Positions 20,029 to 31,349 are shown, numbered from the stretch's first letter. The stretch: 64,000 nt of DNA from Glaciecola sp. (GCA_023268935.1 JALRKK010000054.1:1-64000); one strand, 5' to 3'. The notes: generated from the letters alone by a model not told the origin. A program made the numbers and translations.

Positions 20029-21480
20029 TTATTTGGCTGGCAGGCACGGCGCAAATATACCCGCCATGTCTTGCGCCACACGCATTACCTGACAGCTATA
20101 ACCAAACTCGTTATCATACCAAACATATAATGTTGCACGGTCGCCCGACACAATCGTCGCAGCACTGTCGACAATTGATGCTGCACGCGCACCCACTAAG
20201 TCACTAGATACAATCTCTGTTGATGAAGTGAAATCAATTTGATTTTGTAACTCAGAGAACAAGGCCGCATTTTGCAAAAAGTCATTAATGGCTTCTTTAG
20301 AACCAGCTTCTTTTTCAAGATTCAAATTCAATATCGCCATTGATACATTCGGTGTTGGTACACGGATCGCGTTACCCGTCAATTTACCTTCAAGCTTAGG
20401 ATAGGCTTTTGATACGGCTTTCGCAGCACCTGTTTCAGTGATAACCATGTTCAGTGGCGCACTGCGACCACGACGCTCAGCTTTGTGATAGTTATCAATT
20501 AAGTTTTGGTCATTGGTGAATGCATGCACAGTTTCGACATGGCCGTTTTTGATGCCGTATTCTTCATCAAGTACTTTTAGTACAGGTGTAATCGCATTGG
20601 TAGTACAAGATGCTGCAGACACAATTTTATCATCTGCAGTGACGTCTTGATGGTTCACACCATACACGATGTTTTTGATATCGCCTTTGCCTGGTGCGGT
20701 CAATAGTGCTTTCGCAGCACCTTTCGCTTGAAGGTGTAAGCCAAGGCCATCGCGGTCACGCCAAATACCTGTGTTGTCAATGATTAAAGCATTATCGATA
20801 CCGTATTGTGTGTAATCGACCGTTTCTGGTGAGTTTGCATAAATCACTTGAATGTAAGAGCCATTGGCTAAAATAGCTTTGCGCTCGTTGTCTACTGTGA
20901 TTGAACCATTGAATGGGCCATGTACTGAATCGCGACGCAACAATGAGGCGCGTTTTTCTAAATCACCATCTTTACCGCCACGCACGACAATTGCACGTAG
21001 ACGCAATTTATTGTTTTCACCTTGACGTTCAATTAACAAGCGCGCTAATAAACGACCAATACGTCCAAAGCCGTATAATACTACGTCTTGTGGTGCTTGG
21101 TTATCTTCTTTATCAACCACTGGAGCAAGTTGCTCTTTGATAAATCCGACTAGGTCTGTAGATTCTTTACCTGCGCCATAATGAAAATCATACGCCAATT
21201 TGCCAATATCAATGCACGCTGGTGCAATTTGCATCTCGTTAATGGCATCAAGAATTGGAAAAGATTCGCGTAAGCGAAGTTTTTGGCCTTCATGACGTCG
21301 AACCGTGCGATGTGCTTTGATGACATCGATGGCGCTGGCGTTTAATAACGAGCGACCGTATACGGTGATTTCAATTGCTTTGTTACGATACAGTTTACCA
21401 ATAATTGGCATCATTTTTTCAGCGTATTCCTGACGCTCCTGCCAACTTTTTTGAAGTTCCAATTCGACTGCTTGATTCAT
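20029..21480 (-). CDS. gapB: Long-form glyceraldehyde-3-phosphate dehydrogenase paralogue
   Basis: The 483-residue protein has an extra N-terminal region of about 130 residues (helical, MPIIGKLYRNKAIEITVYGR) before a GAPDH core. The core has the NAD motif [16 protein letters not shown], the catalytic Cys292 in SAASCTTNAITPV, and YVWYDNEFGYSCQVMRV. Long GAPDHs of this kind occur beside the classic enzyme in many gammaproteobacteria and are often considered gluconeogenic or NADP-preferring; the latter is inference. A second, classic GAPDH lies at 28725. The promoter at 21563-21591 has a HexR-like box upstream. The symbol is by analogy. Confidence 0.88.
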   Translation of the reverse strand: MNQAVELELQKSWQERQEYAEKMMPIIGKLYRNKAIEITVYGRSLLNASAIDVIKAHRTVRRHEGQKLRLRESFPILDAINEMQIAPACIDIGKLAYDFHYGAGKESTDLVGFIKEQLAPVVDKEDNQAPQDVVLYGFGRIGRLLARLLIERQGENNKLRLRAIVVRGGKDGDLEKRASLLRRDSVHGPFNGSITVDNERKAILANGSYIQVIYANSPETVDYTQYGIDNALIIDNTGIWRDRDGLGLHLQAKGAAKALLTAPGKGDIKNIVYGVNHQDVTADDKIVSAASCTTNAITPVLKVLDEEYGIKNGHVETVHAFTNDQNLIDNYHKAERRGRSAPLNMVITETGAAKAVSKAYPKLEGKLTGNAIRVPTPNVSMAILNLNLEKEAGSKEAINDFLQNAALFSELQNQIDFTSSTEIVSSDLVGARAASIVDSAATIVSGDRATLYVWYDNEFGYSCQVMRVAQDMAGIFAPCLPAK

Positions 21481-21562
21481 TGTAATTAAGGCCTTTACTC
21501 AAACTAGTTAAACACTTGCCACGGTACGTTTGTAGGGTACAGAGGCGACAAATTCGAAGCTA

Positions 21563-21591
21563 AGTGTATACAAGGAAAATGGGCTTGCCAA
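21563..21591 (-). promoter_or_regulatory. Predicted sigma-70 promoter of gapB
   Basis: Reading the minus strand, TTGGCA (21591-21586) and TACACT (21568-21563) are separated by 17 bases, about 85 bases before the gapB ATG. The HexR-like box lies just upstream of the -35, a position more suited to activation than to repression. Confidence 0.6.
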
Positions 21592-21593
21592 AT

Positions 21594-21608
21594 TGTTGGA
21601 TAATTACA
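21594..21608. promoter_or_regulatory. Weak HexR-like box upstream of gapB
   Basis: TGTTGGATAATTACA has a perfect right half-site (AATTACA) and a degenerate left half compared with the TGTARTNNNAYTACA boxes elsewhere in this window. It lies 3 bases upstream of the gapB -35 element. Confidence 0.4.
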
Positions 21609-21765
21609 AAAAATGGATGTTTTCAGAGAAATTAAAAGAATTGTATGTTGTTTTTCAACATTATTAAAGGTTCGTTGCGGTGAACGCGCATGCTTGAGGT
21701 TTTCAGACGAAAATAAAGCACACTATATAAGACTAAAATATATTATTTTTTGCGTGATATATGAT

Positions 21766-22146
21766 TTATTCACCCGAGTGAAACTGCAAAGAGACACTAT
21801 TTACGCAATACCTCTCACCAGTCGGTGCAGGGCCATCGTTAAAAACATGCCCCAAATGCGCATCACAGTGTTTGCACAAAATTTCAGTGCGTATCATGCC
21901 ATGTGAATGATCGGGGGCAAACTTTACATTTTGTGATGTATCTTGATCAAAAAAGCTCGGCCAGCCACAGCCAGATTCGAATTTATGCTCAGAGCTAAAC
22001 AGTGGCGCATCACAGACAACACAGTGATACATCCCAGTTGCAAAATGCGCGTTATACTCGCCAGTAAAAGGACGTTCAGTGCCTTTTTCTTGTGTCACAT
22101 ATAGCGCTTCAGGACTGAGGTGAGCGGTATTAAATGATTTGGACAT
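21766..22146 (-). CDS. msrB: Peptide-methionine (R)-S-oxide reductase
   Basis: Repairs methionine-R-sulfoxide in proteins, recycled by thioredoxin. The product is 126 residues. The structural zinc is held by two CxxC pairs (CVVC and CKHC), and the catalytic Cys is in [22 protein letters not shown] is the substrate pocket. Its ATG overlaps the glgX stop by one base (TAATG), so it is the last gene of the malQ-glgB-glgX run. trxB elsewhere in the window would supply its reducing system. Confidence 0.96.
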   Translation of the reverse strand: MSKSFNTAHLSPEALYVTQEKGTERPFTGEYNAHFATGMYHCVVCDAPLFSSEHKFESGCGWPSFFDQDTSQNVKFAPDHSHGMIRTEILCKHCDAHLGHVFNDGPAPTGERYCVNSVSLQFHSGE

Positions 22147-24179
22147 TATGCTTCTCTTTTAGGTTCATCTTGTTTAAATATAACAAAGGAACGGTTTGAG
22201 ATCACAAATTGTGGTTTCGCTATGTAAGCGCCTGTAGGTTTAAAATCCGTCATACGCGTATCGAGTACTACCTGCCAACGATGGTTTTGCTTGACTTTAG
22301 GCAACACCATATTGTGATCGACCTTGTCGGCATTGACACAAATCAGCCAGTGTTCTTGATTATTTCGATTGCCAATTAACTCTACGGCAAAGCCTTTGTT
22401 CACTGGATCATGCCAATCGAAATCGGCTTTGGGACTGCCGTCAATTTTGTACCAGTGCACGGCATCCACATTGCACTTATCAAAAAATGCATCATCTGCT
22501 AATTGAGCATTGGTGAGGATCTGACTGGATTGTTTTAACGCGATACAGTACTGACAAAAAGCTAAAAAATCTGCCTGCTGGCGATTGAGATCCCAGTCAC
22601 AATAGTTGAGCTCATTATCTTGACAATACGCATTATTATTACCGAGTTGCGTACGACTTAATTCATCGCCATGCAAGACCAATGGCGTGCCCTGAGCAAA
22701 GATCATAGACGCAAACAAATTGCGCTTTTGCCTTTCTCGTACGTGGTTGATCACCACATCATCGGTTGGTCCTTCAATGCCATAATTGCAACTCGCATTG
22801 TGATTATGACCATCGCGATTGTCCTCAAGATTCGCCTCATTGTGTTTGTCTTGGTAGCTCACGACATCTTGTAAGGTGAAGCCATCGTGAAACGTCACGC
22901 CATTGACGGATGTGTAAGAGGCGCGAACGCCTTTATGAAAAATATCTCGTGAACCGAACATACAGGTCGCAAAATCGGCCATTTTGTTATTATCTCCGCG
23001 CCAAAAACTGCGGGTGATATCGCGAAACTGATCATTGATTTCAGCAAAGGACACCGGGAAATTCCCTAACTGATAGCCATAATCACCGATGTCCCACGGT
23101 TCAGCAATGTGAATTTTGTCACGCAAAAGAGGATCTTGTTGCAGGGCTTTAAAAAAACCTGACTTTAATGAAAACGCATGTGGCTGTCGCCCCATATTCG
23201 TTGCCAAGTCATAGCGAAAGCCATCAAATCCATATTCTGTAACCCAATGTCTTGCTGCATCTAATATCATTTGGAGATTGTACTGGTGCGCAAGGTTAAT
23301 GGTATTGCCACATCCTGAATAATTCGCATATTCTCTCGATTCTGGTAAAAAGGTATATGCTGTACTTGGTTGGGTCGCACGATGATGTAATATCGGTCCA
23401 TCAGGACCACCCTCGGCAGTGTGGTTAAACACCACATCCAAAATCACTTCAAAACCGGCTTTGTGCAGCGTATCGACACAAGTTTGTAATTCTGAATGCG
23501 CATCACGGTAGGCATATCGAGGCTCTGGTGCAAAAAAGCTGGCCGTATTATAGCCCCAATAATTCGTGAGGCCTTTTTCGACAATGAAAGGCTCTGGCAT
23601 AAACGCCATCAAGGGCATCAACTGAATCGTGGTGATGCCCATGTCTTGCAAATGCTTGATCACAGCAGAATGACACAAGCCTAAATAAGTCCCGCGATGC
23701 TCAACTGGCACGCCTGGGTGTTGCATGCTCATGCTTTTGACATGCGCTTCATATACGACGCGATGATGGGGCAAAATCGCTTTTTCTAATGGCGCAACCC
23801 GAACCAATTTTGAGTATCGATGTTGAGGTGGGATTTTGCCTTTTGGAAACCACAATGACGGATTTTTATTATATTGCTCACGATTCCAGTACCAAGCATG
23901 AGACAGTTGTTTGGCGTATGGATCACTGATGAAGTACGCTCCACCATCTTGCATCGTAACATAATATAAATAAACCGAATCAGAATAGCCTGTATTAATC
24001 GACCAATACCAATCTTTACCTACGCGCTTATCTGCTGGGAAGCGAGCCAGTTCTTCTTGCGTATCAGCATGAAATAAAACCAATTCTGCGTCTTTGAGTT
24101 CAGGCCCATACAAGACGAACTCAAGACTGTTTTCAGTTACTGTAACTCCGTACGAGGCACGCAGATTGGCTGTAATCAT
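22146..24179 (-). CDS. glgX: Glycogen debranching enzyme (GlgX-type isoamylase)
   Basis: GH13 isoamylase-type enzyme that removes alpha-1,6 branches from phosphorylase-trimmed glycogen. The order is an N-terminal CBM48 (about 1-110), the (beta/alpha)8 barrel and a C-terminal beta domain; total 677 residues. Conserved regions are [11 protein letters not shown], the nucleophile Asp in [11 protein letters not shown], the acid Glu in IAEPWDIG and the third acid in [11 protein letters not shown]. The start at 24179 forms ATGA with the glgB stop; a longer frame from 24200 would overlap glgB and is unlikely. Confidence 0.94.
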   Translation of the reverse strand: MITANLRASYGVTVTENSLEFVLYGPELKDAELVLFHADTQEELARFPADKRVGKDWYWSINTGYSDSVYLYYVTMQDGGAYFISDPYAKQLSHAWYWNREQYNKNPSLWFPKGKIPPQHRYSKLVRVAPLEKAILPHHRVVYEAHVKSMSMQHPGVPVEHRGTYLGLCHSAVIKHLQDMGITTIQLMPLMAFMPEPFIVEKGLTNYWGYNTASFFAPEPRYAYRDAHSELQTCVDTLHKAGFEVILDVVFNHTAEGGPDGPILHHRATQPSTAYTFLPESREYANYSGCGNTINLAHQYNLQMILDAARHWVTEYGFDGFRYDLATNMGRQPHAFSLKSGFFKALQQDPLLRDKIHIAEPWDIGDYGYQLGNFPVSFAEINDQFRDITRSFWRGDNNKMADFATCMFGSRDIFHKGVRASYTSVNGVTFHDGFTLQDVVSYQDKHNEANLEDNRDGHNHNASCNYGIEGPTDDVVINHVRERQKRNLFASMIFAQGTPLVLHGDELSRTQLGNNNAYCQDNELNYCDWDLNRQQADFLAFCQYCIALKQSSQILTNAQLADDAFFDKCNVDAVHWYKIDGSPKADFDWHDPVNKGFAVELIGNRNNQEHWLICVNADKVDHNMVLPKVKQNHRWQVVLDTRMTDFKPTGAYIAKPQFVISNRSFVIFKQDEPKREA

Positions 24180-26320
24180 TGTTGTACTAATACCACACAA
24201 GCTAATGGTGGTAATGCTAGCATCAAATGACCATTGGCAACGGTTGCAGCTTGAGGCACAAAATAATCGCTCCCACCATAAATGGCTGCATCCGAATTAA
24301 ACACCACTTGATATTCCCCGTCAGAAACATGATCTAAAACGTACTCATTGTGTGGGCTAGGCGTAAAATTACAGAGCACAACGGCAGTTTGACCAGCATC
24401 TGAATGGCGACTAAAACACACAATAGAGCGTTCCTCATCATTGTGTGATAACCACCGAAACCCCTCTCCAATATGACATTGCTCATACAGTGCAGGGTTG
24501 TTTCGATATAAGTGATTCAAATCGCGATACAACTGTTGAATCTGTAAATGCTTTGGCTCATCTAGCAAGTACCAATCGAGCTGACCATCGTGATCCCACT
24601 CCCGATATTGTCCCAATTCACAGCCCATAAAATTGAGTTTTTTGCCTGGATGGGTAAACATGAAACTTACATAAGTTCTTAAGTTCGCTCGCTGTTGCCA
24701 GTCATCGCCAGGCATTTTGTTGATCAAAGAGCCTTTGCCGTACACCACCTCATCGTGTGATATGGGCAAGACGAAATTTTCATCAAACGCGTACACCATC
24801 GAGAATGTGATTTCATTATGGTGATATTTGCGATGTGCTGGATCACGACTGATGTATTCTAATGAATCGTGCATCCAACCCATATTCCATTTGAAGCCAA
24901 AGCCGAGTCCTCCCATATCGACAGGACGAGACACCTTAGCGAACGAGGTGGATTCTTCGGCAATGGTCATAACATTTGGAAACTGCTCATAAATAGCTCG
25001 ATTCATCCACTGCAATAAGCTGATGGCTTCATAGTTGTGATTACCACCATCGACATTCGGGATCCACTCGCCATCGTTGCGCGAATAGTCCAGATACAAC
25101 ATAGATGCCACCGCATCCACACGCAATCCATCGATGTGAAAATGCTCACACCAATATAAGGCATTCGCCACCAAAAATTGACGAACTTCATCTTTACCAA
25201 AGTCATAAATGCATGAGTTCCAATCTGGATGCCAGCCTTTTCGTGGGTCTTCGTATTCATAGACACACGACCCATCGAACTTAGCTAAACCATGTTCATC
25301 CTCTGGAAAATGCGCCGGTACCCAATCAATAATCACCCCAATACCGGCTTGATGGCAGGTATCAACAAAATATTTAAAATCATCAGGTGTTCCAAAACGG
25401 CTAGTTGGAGCAAATAAACCAACAGGTTGATAGCCCCATGAGCCATCAAATGGGTATTCAGAAATCGGCATACACTCGATGTGCGTATAGCCCATATCTT
25501 TGACGTATTCGACCAAGTCTTGAGCAAGCTCACGATAGGATAAATAGCGACGTCCATCAACCGGTCTGCGCCAGGAAGCAAGTTGCACTTCATAGATGCT
25601 GATGGGATGTGAATACGGATCGGAATTTTGTCTATTGCGCCATTCACTGTCATTCCAAACGTAAGAGGAATGGTCAAAAATCACCGAAGCATGAGATGGA
25701 TATTGATCATGGTAAAAGCCCACCGGATCGGCTTTATGAGGTAAGCGCTCGCCTTGTGCGTTACGCAAGGCAAACTTGTATTTTTGCCCAATGTGCGCTG
25801 ACGGAATGACCAGCACCCAATAGCCCATATCGGTTTTTTGCATGGGGTGCGCAGTATCATTCCAGTGATTAAATTCACCAATCACTGACACCGCTGACGC
25901 ATTGGGTGCAAACACCGCAAATCGAACCGCCTTTAAAGACGTATCATCTGCTTCATGTAACGTAATAGCCTGTGCCCCAAGCTGGCGATAAACATTTTGC
26001 GGCGCATGATCGACAAAATGCACCGCATGATAAGCCTCCTCTTTAAAACCATATGGATCGGCAATCGTATATTGTGTCTGGTTAGTTCGCACCATTAGCC
26101 GGTACGGTTCGGGGATCTCACTGGGAATACTATTAGTGAACACACCATTTCCTACGTCGCTCAATTCGACGATATGGTGACCTTGAACATCTACCACAGT
26201 CACTGCGGTTGCACCGGGGATGTAGACTCGACAAAAATCGCCTAACTCGTTGCGAAACACGCCCAAATCATTGAAGGGAAAACTCGCACGTCCTTGTACC
26301 AAATGATGATAATCAGTCAT
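24176..26320 (-). CDS. glgB: 1,4-alpha-glucan branching enzyme
   Basis: Makes the alpha-1,6 branches of glycogen. The 714-residue GH13 protein has an N-terminal extension with a first carbohydrate-binding domain, a CBM48 around 120-215 (VRFAVFAPNASAVSVIGEFN), and then the catalytic barrel. Catalytic Asp is in IDGLRVDAVASMLYLDYSR, Glu in MTIAEESTSF, and LPISHDEVVYGKGSL carries the third acid. AAGGAAC precedes the ATG by 6 bases. It is 15 bases downstream of malQ. glgC, glgA and glgP are not in the window. Confidence 0.96.
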   Translation of the reverse strand: MTDYHHLVQGRASFPFNDLGVFRNELGDFCRVYIPGATAVTVVDVQGHHIVELSDVGNGVFTNSIPSEIPEPYRLMVRTNQTQYTIADPYGFKEEAYHAVHFVDHAPQNVYRQLGAQAITLHEADDTSLKAVRFAVFAPNASAVSVIGEFNHWNDTAHPMQKTDMGYWVLVIPSAHIGQKYKFALRNAQGERLPHKADPVGFYHDQYPSHASVIFDHSSYVWNDSEWRNRQNSDPYSHPISIYEVQLASWRRPVDGRRYLSYRELAQDLVEYVKDMGYTHIECMPISEYPFDGSWGYQPVGLFAPTSRFGTPDDFKYFVDTCHQAGIGVIIDWVPAHFPEDEHGLAKFDGSCVYEYEDPRKGWHPDWNSCIYDFGKDEVRQFLVANALYWCEHFHIDGLRVDAVASMLYLDYSRNDGEWIPNVDGGNHNYEAISLLQWMNRAIYEQFPNVMTIAEESTSFAKVSRPVDMGGLGFGFKWNMGWMHDSLEYISRDPAHRKYHHNEITFSMVYAFDENFVLPISHDEVVYGKGSLINKMPGDDWQQRANLRTYVSFMFTHPGKKLNFMGCELGQYREWDHDGQLDWYLLDEPKHLQIQQLYRDLNHLYRNNPALYEQCHIGEGFRWLSHNDEERSIVCFSRHSDAGQTAVVLCNFTPSPHNEYVLDHVSDGEYQVVFNSDAAIYGGSDYFVPQAATVANGHLMLALPPLACVVLVQQ

Positions 26321-26335
26321 TCTGTTCCTTTTTGT

Positions 26336-28513
26336 TTATGTTTGACTGGCGTCGATGCGCGCTTGAGAAATACGCGCAGACAAATCCAATATATCACGAT
26401 TACTAAAAATATCTTCCAAGTTCTGCGACAACTTACGACGCCAATTTGGATATTCGTTAAAAGTGCCAGGAATATTGACTGGTTTGTCCATTTGTAACCA
26501 ATCTTCCAACTGCAATGATAACAAGGCTGAACTGCCTTTGGCCATGTGCACCTGCATACCGTAATTCAAAGCCTGGGTCATGCCGACATAGTTGACATCG
26601 TGCCCTACCTCTTGTGGGATCGAGCCATGCCCGTACAAAGTATTGAGAATTTGTTGTTTGTTTTCATGACGAGATGCGTATAAGGGTTGTAAGATCTCCT
26701 CAGTCGGATACAAACCAAGTTCTTTGCCCAATTCCAAATCATTACAGTGCCAGTAGCCAATTAATGTTGGGAAGTCATGAATGGTCAATGTCGCCATCGA
26801 TTGCACAGGATAATGTGCAGGAGAATAGAAACCGCCATCTTCAGCTTGCTCAAAGAAAAATACACGATAAGAATACACCCCATTTGAGGCCAGTTTATCT
26901 CTAATTTCTCCAGGTACTGTACCCAAATCTTCGCCTATAATAAGGGTTTGGTGGCGATGCGACTCAAGCGCCAAAATACCCAACAAATCATCGACCGGAT
27001 AGTAAACGTACCCCCCTTTGTCAGCAGAGTCACCTTTGACCACCCACCATAAACGCAACAACGCCATAGCATGGTCAATGCGCAACGCGCCTGAATTGGC
27101 CATATTAGAAGAAAATAACTCAACGATCGGTTGATACGCTTGTTGGTACAATTCTTCCGGATCCATAGGCGGCAAGCCCCAATTCTGACCCAGTGGGCCT
27201 AAAATATCAGGTGGAGCGCCAACACTAGCTTGCGTCACATACAAATCTTTGGCAGCCCATATTTCGGCACTGCCCTCACTGACGCCAACCGCCAAATCGC
27301 GATAAATACCAATAGTCAAATTCAACTCATCGGCAACAGCACTGGCCGCTGCAAATTGCTGTGCGGCAAGAAACTGCAAATAACCGTAAAAACGCACACG
27401 CTCGGCGTGCTCATGGGCAAACTCTCCAACGGCTTCATTCTGATACGTTTGATATTCTTCAGGGAAAACCGGCCATCCCCAACTGTCTTTGCCTTCTTGG
27501 CGCAAATGTTCTTGTAACGCATCATAAGTTGCCAGTGCCGCAAGACTTTCGCCACCTTGCTCGATAAACGCGTCCAGTTCACTGGTATCGCCCTTACTGT
27601 ACTCTTTATACAACGCATTAAGCACGGGCATTTTGAGTTCGGCAACGGACTGATAATCGACGTATTCCACAGCACGAGTATGTTGTAATTTGGCTTGAAA
27701 ATCGCCCTCACTGACCATTTTTTGAATGGCAGATGCAGAATATTCAGGCACTGCTGTAACATCGATATAAAGGTGATTCAACCATTTACGAGAAGACGGG
27801 CTGTAAGGTGAACACGAGTCGGGTTCATTGGGATATAATGCGTGAATGGGGTTCAAGCCAATAAAATCTGCGCCCTGCTGCGCAGCATTGCGCAGTAATG
27901 CTTGCAAATCAGTAAAATCGCCCATGCCCCAGTTGCGTTCGCTGCGCACACAGTACAATTGAACACTCAATCCCCAAACTTTATGGCCTTGAGCTATTTT
28001 TGCTGGGGTATAGCACGCATCCGGTGCCATGATTAAACGCCCATCAGCAAGCACCTGTGTATCGTGCATAAGTCGAATAGTGTGATATCCATCTGGTAAG
28101 TCACACTCAAGTTCAACAGCAAACTCTTGATACTCTGAATCCTCGATGTCCGCCGCATTCACCAGTGTATGCTCGTTTGCGGTAATATTTTGCAGTAGTT
28201 CGGTGCCTGTTTCCGTCGTCACTTTTAGTGATAAAGGCGTATTCACCATAGCAATGGGTAAACGCAGTGCAATCAATTTGTCGGAGGAATGGCGCAACAC
28301 TTTAACAGGATCAAGTGGCGTCATCCATGCATCTGAAACCTGCTCATTGATTTGTTGAACTAAGTGGCCTTCATTCTCGATATCATACCCCATGACACCT
28401 AAGATCTTTTCCTTAGTTCCAGCGGCAACTGATGTGGGTTTGCCATACGCATCAATAAATTGCGTTTCAATCCCGCGCAATGTGACGAGCGCATCAATGG
28501 GTGTTTGCGACAT
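26336..28513 (-). CDS. malQ: 4-alpha-glucanotransferase (amylomaltase)
   Basis: GH77 enzyme that disproportionates maltodextrins, releasing glucose. The length is 725 residues, with an N-terminal beta domain of about 140 residues typical of the long bacterial MalQ. Active-site residues are the nucleophile Asp in GALRIDHAMAL, the acid Glu in LIIGEDLGTVP and the stabilising Asp in LTIHDFPTLIGYW. It heads the malQ-glgB-glgX-msrB run, and the glucose it releases would feed the glucokinase of the Entner-Doudoroff block nearby. It is divergent from gap, with a HexR box in the shared upstream region. Confidence 0.95.
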   Translation of the reverse strand: MSQTPIDALVTLRGIETQFIDAYGKPTSVAAGTKEKILGVMGYDIENEGHLVQQINEQVSDAWMTPLDPVKVLRHSSDKLIALRLPIAMVNTPLSLKVTTETGTELLQNITANEHTLVNAADIEDSEYQEFAVELECDLPDGYHTIRLMHDTQVLADGRLIMAPDACYTPAKIAQGHKVWGLSVQLYCVRSERNWGMGDFTDLQALLRNAAQQGADFIGLNPIHALYPNEPDSCSPYSPSSRKWLNHLYIDVTAVPEYSASAIQKMVSEGDFQAKLQHTRAVEYVDYQSVAELKMPVLNALYKEYSKGDTSELDAFIEQGGESLAALATYDALQEHLRQEGKDSWGWPVFPEEYQTYQNEAVGEFAHEHAERVRFYGYLQFLAAQQFAAASAVADELNLTIGIYRDLAVGVSEGSAEIWAAKDLYVTQASVGAPPDILGPLGQNWGLPPMDPEELYQQAYQPIVELFSSNMANSGALRIDHAMALLRLWWVVKGDSADKGGYVYYPVDDLLGILALESHRHQTLIIGEDLGTVPGEIRDKLASNGVYSYRVFFFEQAEDGGFYSPAHYPVQSMATLTIHDFPTLIGYWHCNDLELGKELGLYPTEEILQPLYASRHENKQQILNTLYGHGSIPQEVGHDVNYVGMTQALNYGMQVHMAKGSSALLSLQLEDWLQMDKPVNIPGTFNEYPNWRRKLSQNLEDIFSNRDILDLSARISQARIDASQT

Positions 28514-28613
28514 AAAAATTCCAGACTAGACTAATTTGACCCTGCATTATCTTGGCTTTGCGGTCATATTAAAAGTGAATACGATTGCATTTAGGATAAG
28601 TTTACACTTTTTA

Positions 28614-28628
28614 TGTAATAAAACTACA
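28614..28628. promoter_or_regulatory. HexR box between malQ and gap
   Basis: TGTAATAAAACTACA is an imperfect 15-bp palindrome matching TGTARTNNNAYTACA, which from memory is close to the consensus for gammaproteobacterial HexR. It lies 16 bases upstream of the gap -35 and about 100 bases upstream of the malQ start, so either gene or both could be controlled. Confidence 0.75.
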
Positions 28629-28644
28629 TTTTACCGATAAAAAC

Positions 28645-29720
<1,076 letters not shown>

Positions 29721-29738
29721 TTTGTTTCTCCCCCATAC

Positions 29739-29765
29739 AAGCCCAGTTCCGACTGGGCTTTTTTT
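29739..29765 (+). terminator. Terminator after gap
   Basis: The 9-bp stem AAGCCCAGT/ACTGGGCTT with loop TCCG is followed by a T-run. It separates gap from yeaD, so yeaD depends on read-through or its own promoter. Confidence 0.92.
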
Positions 29766-29814
29766 GTTTTGTGCACTATTCTTTAGAAAATACTCAAAAA
29801 GGACTCACCGACAC

Positions 29815-30615
29815 ATGAATAATGTCACCTTACGGACCTCATCGGCCAGTTGCCAAATTGCGCTTCATGGCGCACACCTCACCTCTTATGTGCGCAATGG
29901 ATTGGAGCGTTTGTTTGTTTCGAAGCAGGCTGTAATGGATGGCACCAAAGCGATTCGAGGCGGAGTACCGATTTGCTGGCCATGGTTTGGCCAGCTACAT
30001 GCTGATATCGCTTCGCACAAGATAGCGCATGGCTTAGTGCGAAATCAACCGTGGAATATTATTGCGCAAACATGCAGTGCTGAAGAATCGTCTGTCACTC
30101 TCGTTCCATCTGATACGCAACATCCGTTGTGGCCACCGGGGTTATTTTGCTCAATCAAAATCACATTGGGTGAAGTGCTCGAGATACGCTTAATATCCTC
30201 CAATTCCAGTGCAAAACCAATTGCGATCACCGGTGCATTGCATACGTATTTCGCAATTCCAGATATCGCAGATATTGAACTTGAGGGTTTTGAGCAAGCA
30301 CATCAATTTATTGATAACAATACCACTATACGACATGATTTTGGCGAAAATCCCTATCTAATTAACGATGAAGTTGACCGTGTCCATTTGCTGCCAGCGC
30401 CATCAACCAAAATCGTAAGCGATTCCCCTATCACAATAAAGCACAGAGGCCATGATTCACTGGTCGTATGGAACCCTGGCGCAGCTAAAGCAAAGGCACT
30501 CCTAGATTTAGCTGATGAAGAGTATCGACAGTTTGTATGTATCGAAACCGCTCTTACCCAAGGATATGAGTTAATTCCTGGAAACACTCATGAACTAATA
30601 CAGTTGATTGACTAA
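29815..30615 (+). CDS. yeaD: Hexose-6-phosphate 1-epimerase (YeaD family)
   Basis: Aldose-1-epimerase-fold protein thought to interconvert alpha and beta anomers of glucose-6-phosphate, just before Zwf. The 266-residue product has GGVPICWPWFGQL, the substrate-binding HGLVRNQPWNI and the C-terminal VCIETALTQGYELIPG typical of the family. I start at ATG 29815; the open frame continues upstream to 29722 but would run through the gap terminator. Conserved pairing with gap supports the assignment. Confidence 0.9.
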   Translation: MNNVTLRTSSASCQIALHGAHLTSYVRNGLERLFVSKQAVMDGTKAIRGGVPICWPWFGQLHADIASHKIAHGLVRNQPWNIIAQTCSAEESSVTLVPSDTQHPLWPPGLFCSIKITLGEVLEIRLISSNSSAKPIAITGALHTYFAIPDIADIELEGFEQAHQFIDNNTTIRHDFGENPYLINDEVDRVHLLPAPSTKIVSDSPITIKHRGHDSLVVWNPGAAKAKALLDLADEEYRQFVCIETALTQGYELIPGNTHELIQLID

Positions 30616-30628
30616 TGTTTTAAAGCGC

Positions 30629-30663
30629 AAAAAAACGCACATTATCCTCTCAATAATGTGCGT
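30629..30663 (-). terminator. Terminator of the zwf-pgl-edd-glk-eda operon
   Basis: ACGCACATTAT (30635-30645) and ATAATGTGCGT (30653-30663) form an 11-bp stem. On the minus strand it ends in seven T, 35 bases after the eda stop. On the plus strand, where yeaD ends, there is no T-run. Confidence 0.88.
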
Positions 30664-30698
30664 CTAATGAAGTATTGCGAACTGAACTTAGCCGGCTT

Positions 30699-31349
30699 TT
30701 ACGCGACAGCTTTTGCTCCTTCCACCGCTTCTTTAGCAAGTTGGGTAATCGCATCCCAGTCACCGGCATCCATTAACGCATCCGGTGCAAGCCATGAACC
30801 ACCCACACAGTGAATATTTGGTAACGCCAAATAGTCATGATAGTTTGACAAACTAATACCACCGGTTGGGCAGAACACCATATCTGGGAACGGGCCCGCA
30901 ATGGATTTAATGGCTTTTACACCGCCTACCGCTTCTGCTGGGAAAAACTTAAGGTGGGTATATCCAGCATCGCGTGCGCGCATCAAGTCAGAGGTAGAAG
31001 AGATCCCTGGAATCAACGCAATAGAGCCAGCCTGTCCCGCGGCTAATAACTCTGCAGTCATGCCTGGGCTGATGGCGAATTTAGCGCCCACATCGGTCAC
31101 TTGTTGTAACTGTTCTGCATTCGTTACAGTACCCGCGCCAATCATAGCATCAGGTAATTCTTTTGAGATCAATTCAATGGCTTCTAGTGCCACAGGAGTT
31201 CGCAACGTGACTTCCAAAATATTAATACCGCCAGCAATCAATGCTTTGGCTAATGGCACTGCGTGTTCTAGTTTTTTGATCACAAGCACAGGAACAACAG
31301 GTGATGTTGCAAACACGTCTTGTGCTGAGTATTGCCATGACTGACTCAT
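30699..31349 (-). CDS. eda: KDPG aldolase (Entner-Doudoroff)
   Basis: Splits 2-keto-3-deoxy-6-phosphogluconate into pyruvate and G3P. The 216-residue protein is a trimeric class I aldolase by family. The general-base Glu is in ILEVTLRTP, and the Schiff-base Lys in [34 protein letters not shown] binds phosphate. Its ATG overlaps the glk stop (TAATG). It is the last gene of the operon. The Ala/Val-rich C-terminus is ordinary. Confidence 0.96.
   Translation of the reverse strand: MSQSWQYSAQDVFATSPVVPVLVIKKLEHAVPLAKALIAGGINILEVTLRTPVALEAIELISKELPDAMIGAGTVTNAEQLQQVTDVGAKFAISPGMTAELLAAGQAGSIALIPGISSTSDLMRARDAGYTHLKFFPAEAVGGVKAIKSIAGPFPDMVFCPTGGISLSNYHDYLALPNIHCVGGSWLAPDALMDAGDWDAITQLAKEAVEGAKAVA

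Larger units (their letters stand above)
21481..21765. other. Intergenic region holding the gapB promoter
   Basis: This 285-base gap separates the gapB start from the msrB stop (both minus). I see a gapB promoter at 21563-21591 and a HexR-like box at 21594-21608. A second half-site, TGTAATTAA, lies right against the gapB start codon (21481-21489), and an 8-bp palindrome AACTAGTT is at 21502-21509. The left part (21620-21765) is AT-rich, with no hairpin terminator for msrB and no credible coding frame. Confidence 0.6.

Noticed and set aside
21502-21509. AACTAGTT palindrome in the gapB leader, resembling the trxB repeat core
   Set aside because: Only 8 bp, a single copy and without the AATT flanks seen at trxB; insufficient for a shared operator.
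21613-21906. A plus-strand frame of 97 codons between gapB and msrB
   Set aside because: Its 3' half is antisense to msrB and its 5' half lies in AT-rich promoter DNA; composition is Cys/Arg-rich and no start signal is seen.
29722-29814. N-terminal extension of yeaD
   Set aside because: It runs through the gap terminator and has no similarity to the family N-terminus.
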